DNA of 10,263 bases from an uncultured Prevotellaceae bacterium (GTDB lineage Bacteria > Bacteroidota > Bacteroidia > Bacteroidales > Bacteroidaceae): positions 1-10,263 of the forward strand of contig CATXZX010000025.1 of assembly GCA_958404085.1 (NCBI GenBank), given 5' to 3'. Under the pieces are notes generated by a model that was not told the DNA's origin, did no database searches, and was given only the letters and a program-made list of their open reading frames with translations. The first letter of the stretch is position 1, and the number at the start of each line of letters is the position of its first letter. Below, in pieces: positions 8,193-10,263 of this stretch. Made by a program: the position numbers and the translations under genes.

Positions 8193-8224
8193 CAAAAATA
8201 CGAAAAAAAAAATAGTCCGTCATT
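8193..8224 (-). promoter_or_regulatory. candidate promoter of the HsdR_N-like gene
   Basis: On the minus strand TATTTTTG (8200-8193) matches the Bacteroidetes -7 box and is identical to that of the lplA promoter. The base stretch 20 upstream is AATG (8224-8221), only a half match to TTTG. The leader to the ATG at 8103 would be about 80 bases. The surrounding DNA has long A/T runs, so a chance match is possible. Confidence 0.4.
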
Positions 8225-8347
8225 CTTTCCAAGCCTTTTTCATCGGATTTTTTCCGATTGTATTGTATACTATATCACTTTTCGGCAAGACATGTAGCCA
8301 TTACGATGCCCAGTTGTAACACAATGGTCATCTACAGTTTCGCACGT

Positions 8348-8398
8348 CGGGCCACATATTTTTATACAGGTGGTCCGAAATTCAAAAAAGAAGGCCCG
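8348..8398. repeat. overlapping inverted repeats able to form alternative hairpins
   Basis: CGGGCCAC (8348-8355) can pair with GTGGTCCG (8370-8377) as an 8-bp stem with one G-U wobble on the plus-strand RNA. CGGGCC (8348-8353) is also perfectly complementary to GGCCCG (8393-8398). The two pairings exclude each other. On the minus strand the first stem contains an A-C mismatch, so the structure favours a plus-strand transcript, for which I see no promoter. Function is unknown. Confidence 0.4.
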
Positions 8399-8420
8399 GA
8401 AGCTAATATAGCTAAAAGGA

Positions 8421-8465
8421 AAGGCTGTATATGAAGTGATTATAAGTATCTTCATATACAGCCTT
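8421..8465 (-). terminator. 16-bp perfect hairpin, probable terminator of the outer-membrane protein gene
   Basis: Positions 8421-8436 and 8450-8465 are perfect reverse complements (AAGGCTGTATATGAAG and its complement) around a 13-base loop. It lies 58 bases beyond the stop codon of the barrel gene. On the minus strand it is followed by TCCTTTTAGC, a modest T-rich tract; the plus side is followed by ATTGTAAATTTTC. The stem is longer and more A+T-rich than a typical intrinsic terminator and the U tract is imperfect, so termination or 3'-end protection is inferred. Confidence 0.6.
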
Positions 8466-8523
8466 ATTGTAAATTTTCTATATTGTGTTCCGGTTCTTAT
8501 CCTTCAATACAATTAGTCCGGAC

Positions 8524-10263
8524 TCACTGCTTATGATTTTTGGGTTGTGCGTCGAGGCGATACACGAGGCGTAGCATGACGTAACGCGGAATGACATTCG
8601 TATAGTACTCCCAGCGACGGCGGTTATCGATACCCGCATTGACGTTAGAAAGGTTTCCTAATAAGTCCCAGGCATCGAGTATCAGGTTGAGGCGACCCGG
8701 GACGAGGCTCTTGGAGAGTCGTGCGTTCCACACAAGGTCATCCCGGTTCATCGTACCCGATTCGTAGCCCCTTCGTGTGAACAGTGTCAGTTCGGTGGAG
8801 AGCTGGAAGGCCCAGGGCAGGTCGATTACAGCATTAGCTCCGTAGCGGATGTTCCAGGTATCGGCATCCGTAAAACCGTTACGGTCGGCGGTAGCGTGGT
8901 TCCACACCGCGTTACCCAACAGGCCCATGCCTACCTTCTTGTAACGGTAATTCAGGCGTAGATCTTCGTTGAGTACAGAGGTTTGCGTGGTAGTGCGAAG
9001 GGGAATGGCCGACAGTCCGCTACCGGAGAAATCTACGATGTGGTAATAACTGGCCGATGTAGTCGTACTGAGCATCAGGCGACGTGATTTGTCGAGAGGT
9101 GTTGTATACCCCAGGTTGAACCAAGCGTTCCAGTTACCGTCCACATTGACGGGGCGGCTGGTGGTAATGCCCGTCCCCTTGTCGTAAACGTAGCTGACGG
9201 AGATGGCATCCGCGGCATAGTGCCACCCGACATTGCCGTATAGTTGCCGTTCCTTGCGTTGCATCCAGCGGTCGGACTTGTAACTGAACGAAAGTTCTAA
9301 ATCGGTACGCTGTCCCAGATCGGGATTGCCCAGTGTCACGTTCAACGGGTCGGCTGCGAATGTCTTGTTGACTAAACTGGTCATCGAGGGCGAACTGCTG
9401 CTGAGGTTGGCCGTGAAGTTCAGTTCGTGGCGGAACTCCGGCGTATTACGTTTTAAGTTGAGACGGGCTTGCGGTAGTACGTACTTTTTACGAATCTGCT
9501 GTACGCTTTTCCCTCCGACGAAGTCGGTAAAACGGAAACGGTTATCCTCCACTGTAATGCTTGGGCGGAACTGTATGTTCCAACCTGACGTGCGGCGGCC
9601 TTCGGGACTTTTATTGTAATGATGCCATTGCCAGTCGAGCGTCAAATCGTGTCGGTAACGGTGCAGCAGTCCCTCGTAACTATTGTCCAAATCGAGGGCT
9701 TGCATCAGATTAGCGACTTCTGAAGGCAACCAACCGAGCGCCTGGTCCGCACTCTCGTCGAGTACGTCAAGCCGGTAGTGCATGCGGTCGCCCGACTCAT
9801 ATTTATAATTAAAGGTGTAACTCGGATTGAGCATGGTTTCCTGATTCCAGTGCCAAAAGTACTTCACCCGTACCTGTGTCCCGAAGTCCCGCTGCGGCGA
9901 GTTGTCGTAACGGTTACGCCAATCGGTCTGCAAGACTTCGTCCGCATAGTGGTTGTATAAAAAATGGTTGAAACCTTCCTGCCGTTTGTCGTTATAGGAA
10001 AGACCGCCGTCCACAGACACTCCGTCCTGTGAATAAGGAATTTTGAAAAAACTCCAAAAAGACAGATTGCCGTCCGCCGTACGATTATTGCCTAAGGCCT
10101 GCTCTCCGTTTCGACGGATGAGGTTGCGAACGGTAGTGGTCCAGTCCGGCGAAAAAAGGCTGTCGAGTACGGCAACGTAATCGCCGGTCGGTCGCATGTT
10201 AAACGTCCCGTTCAGGATGTTGTAGTTGTAATCGTTTTTCTGATAGTTGAAACTTGGGGAGAG
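8524..10263 (-). CDS. outer-membrane beta-barrel protein (TonB-dependent receptor-like), C-terminal part, 5' end outside window
   Basis: The frame is open through the right edge, giving 579 visible residues; the ATG at 10197 is internal. The protein has many alternating-residue strands rich in Tyr, Trp, Asn and Arg, for example NPSYTFNYKYESGD and QLYGNVGWHYAAD, with DPLNVTLGNPDLGQRTDLELSFSY (visible residues about 305-328, given in part) typical of the Bacteroidetes outer-membrane beta-barrel family, PF14905-like. It ends in YVMLRLVYRLD plus a polar tail, as expected for a last strand. The plug and signal peptide lie off the window. It probably spans the outer membrane; substrate is unknown and no SusD partner is visible downstream. 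Base composition is clearly more G+C-rich than the nuclease gene. Confidence 0.85.
   Translation of the reverse strand, partial: LSPSFNYQKNDYNYNILNGTFNMRPTGDYVAVLDSLFSPDWTTTVRNLIRRNGEQALGNNRTADGNLSFWSFFKIPYSQDGVSVDGGLSYNDKRQEGFNHFLYNHYADEVLQTDWRNRYDNSPQRDFGTQVRVKYFWHWNQETMLNPSYTFNYKYESGDRMHYRLDVLDESADQALGWLPSEVANLMQALDLDNSYEGLLHRYRHDLTLDWQWHHYNKSPEGRRTSGWNIQFRPSITVEDNRFRFTDFVGGKSVQQIRKKYVLPQARLNLKRNTPEFRHELNFTANLSSSSPSMTSLVNKTFAADPLNVTLGNPDLGQRTDLELSFSYKSDRWMQRKERQLYGNVGWHYAADAISVSYVYDKGTGITTSRPVNVDGNWNAWFNLGYTTPLDKSRRLMLSTTTSASYYHIVDFSGSGLSAIPLRTTTQTSVLNEDLRLNYRYKKVGMGLLGNAVWNHATADRNGFTDADTWNIRYGANAVIDLPWAFQLSTELTLFTRRGYESGTMNRDDLVWNARLSKSLVPGRLNLILDAWDLLGNLSNVNAGIDNRRRWEYYTNVIPRYVMLRLVYRLDAQPKNHKQ

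Larger units (their letters stand above)
8104..8523. other. 420-base intergenic region, A+T-rich, no convincing gene
   Basis: This is the only gene-free stretch over 300 bases. The part next to the nuclease gene (8104-8230) is very A+T-rich with A runs at 8164-8170 and 8203-8212, and holds the candidate promoter. At 8242-8258 there is a short inverted repeat (ATCGGA, 5 bases, TCCGAT). At 8348-8398 there are several mutually complementary G+C-rich segments, and at 8421-8465 a long hairpin. Short open frames exist (minus 8270-8455, 61 residues; plus 8306-8434, 42 residues) but both run into the hairpin and neither has recognisable features. Confidence 0.6.

Noticed and set aside
8306..8434. Plus-strand 42-codon frame beginning at ATG 8306
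   Set aside because: No promoter or ribosome-binding site, stop codon inside the hairpin, overlaps the inverted repeats; could be a fragment but is not supportable as a gene.
8270..8455. Minus-strand 61-codon frame in the intergenic region
   Set aside because: Its start lies inside the hairpin at 8421-8465, and the product has no recognisable motif.
8515..8524. Perfect 10-base palindrome AGTCCGGACT at the barrel gene stop codon
   Set aside because: A palindrome this short is expected by chance, has no partner copy in the window, and overlaps coding sequence.
1..10263. CRISPR array, tRNA, rRNA, transposase or integrase
   Set aside because: No regularly spaced repeats, cloverleaf-like segment or transposase motif was seen on either strand.

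Overview
The window looks like a chromosomal segment from a Bacteroidetes bacterium, most likely order Bacteroidales. The evidence is the split glycine decarboxylase genes in the order lplA-gcvT-gcvH-gcvPA-gcvPB-lpdA, a promoter matching the Bacteroidetes TTTG/TAnnTTTG consensus, start codons without clear Shine-Dalgarno sites, and a large outer-membrane beta-barrel protein of the Bacteroidetes type. Genus cannot be fixed from sequence alone; a Prevotella-like or related genus is possible.

Almost everything is on the minus strand. From left to right: (1) positions 1-83 probably hold the last codons of a plus-strand gene that converges on the main operon. (2) A strong rho-independent terminator at about 89-124 ends the main operon. 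(3) Positions 158-6870 form a six-gene operon read right to left: lipoate-protein ligase (lplA), T protein (gcvT), H protein (gcvH), the two P-protein subunits (gcvPA, gcvPB) and dihydrolipoyl dehydrogenase (lpdA). Gaps are 4-43 bases. A near-consensus promoter lies just upstream at 6910-6941 and helps to fix the lplA start. (4) Positions 7009-8103 encode an AT-rich protein with an HsdR N-terminal, PD-(D/E)XK-like nuclease domain; no methylase or specificity gene is next to it, so it is a candidate stand-alone restriction or defence gene. (5) Positions 8104-8523 are non-coding and AT-rich, with a weak promoter candidate, a 16-bp perfect hairpin and a second foldable region. (6) From 8524 to the right edge runs the C-terminal part of an outer-membrane beta-barrel protein, richer in G+C than the nuclease gene and continuing outside the window.

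The operon is a complete glycine-cleavage unit. GcvPA/GcvPB decarboxylate glycine and pass the aminomethyl group to the lipoyl arm of GcvH, GcvT transfers the one-carbon unit to tetrahydrofolate and releases ammonia, and LpdA reoxidises the lipoyl arm with NAD+. LplA is well placed to attach the lipoyl group to GcvH. This part is well understood. The less ordinary parts are the orphan HsdR_N-like gene and the structured non-coding stretch beside it; neither amounts to a demonstrated new system.
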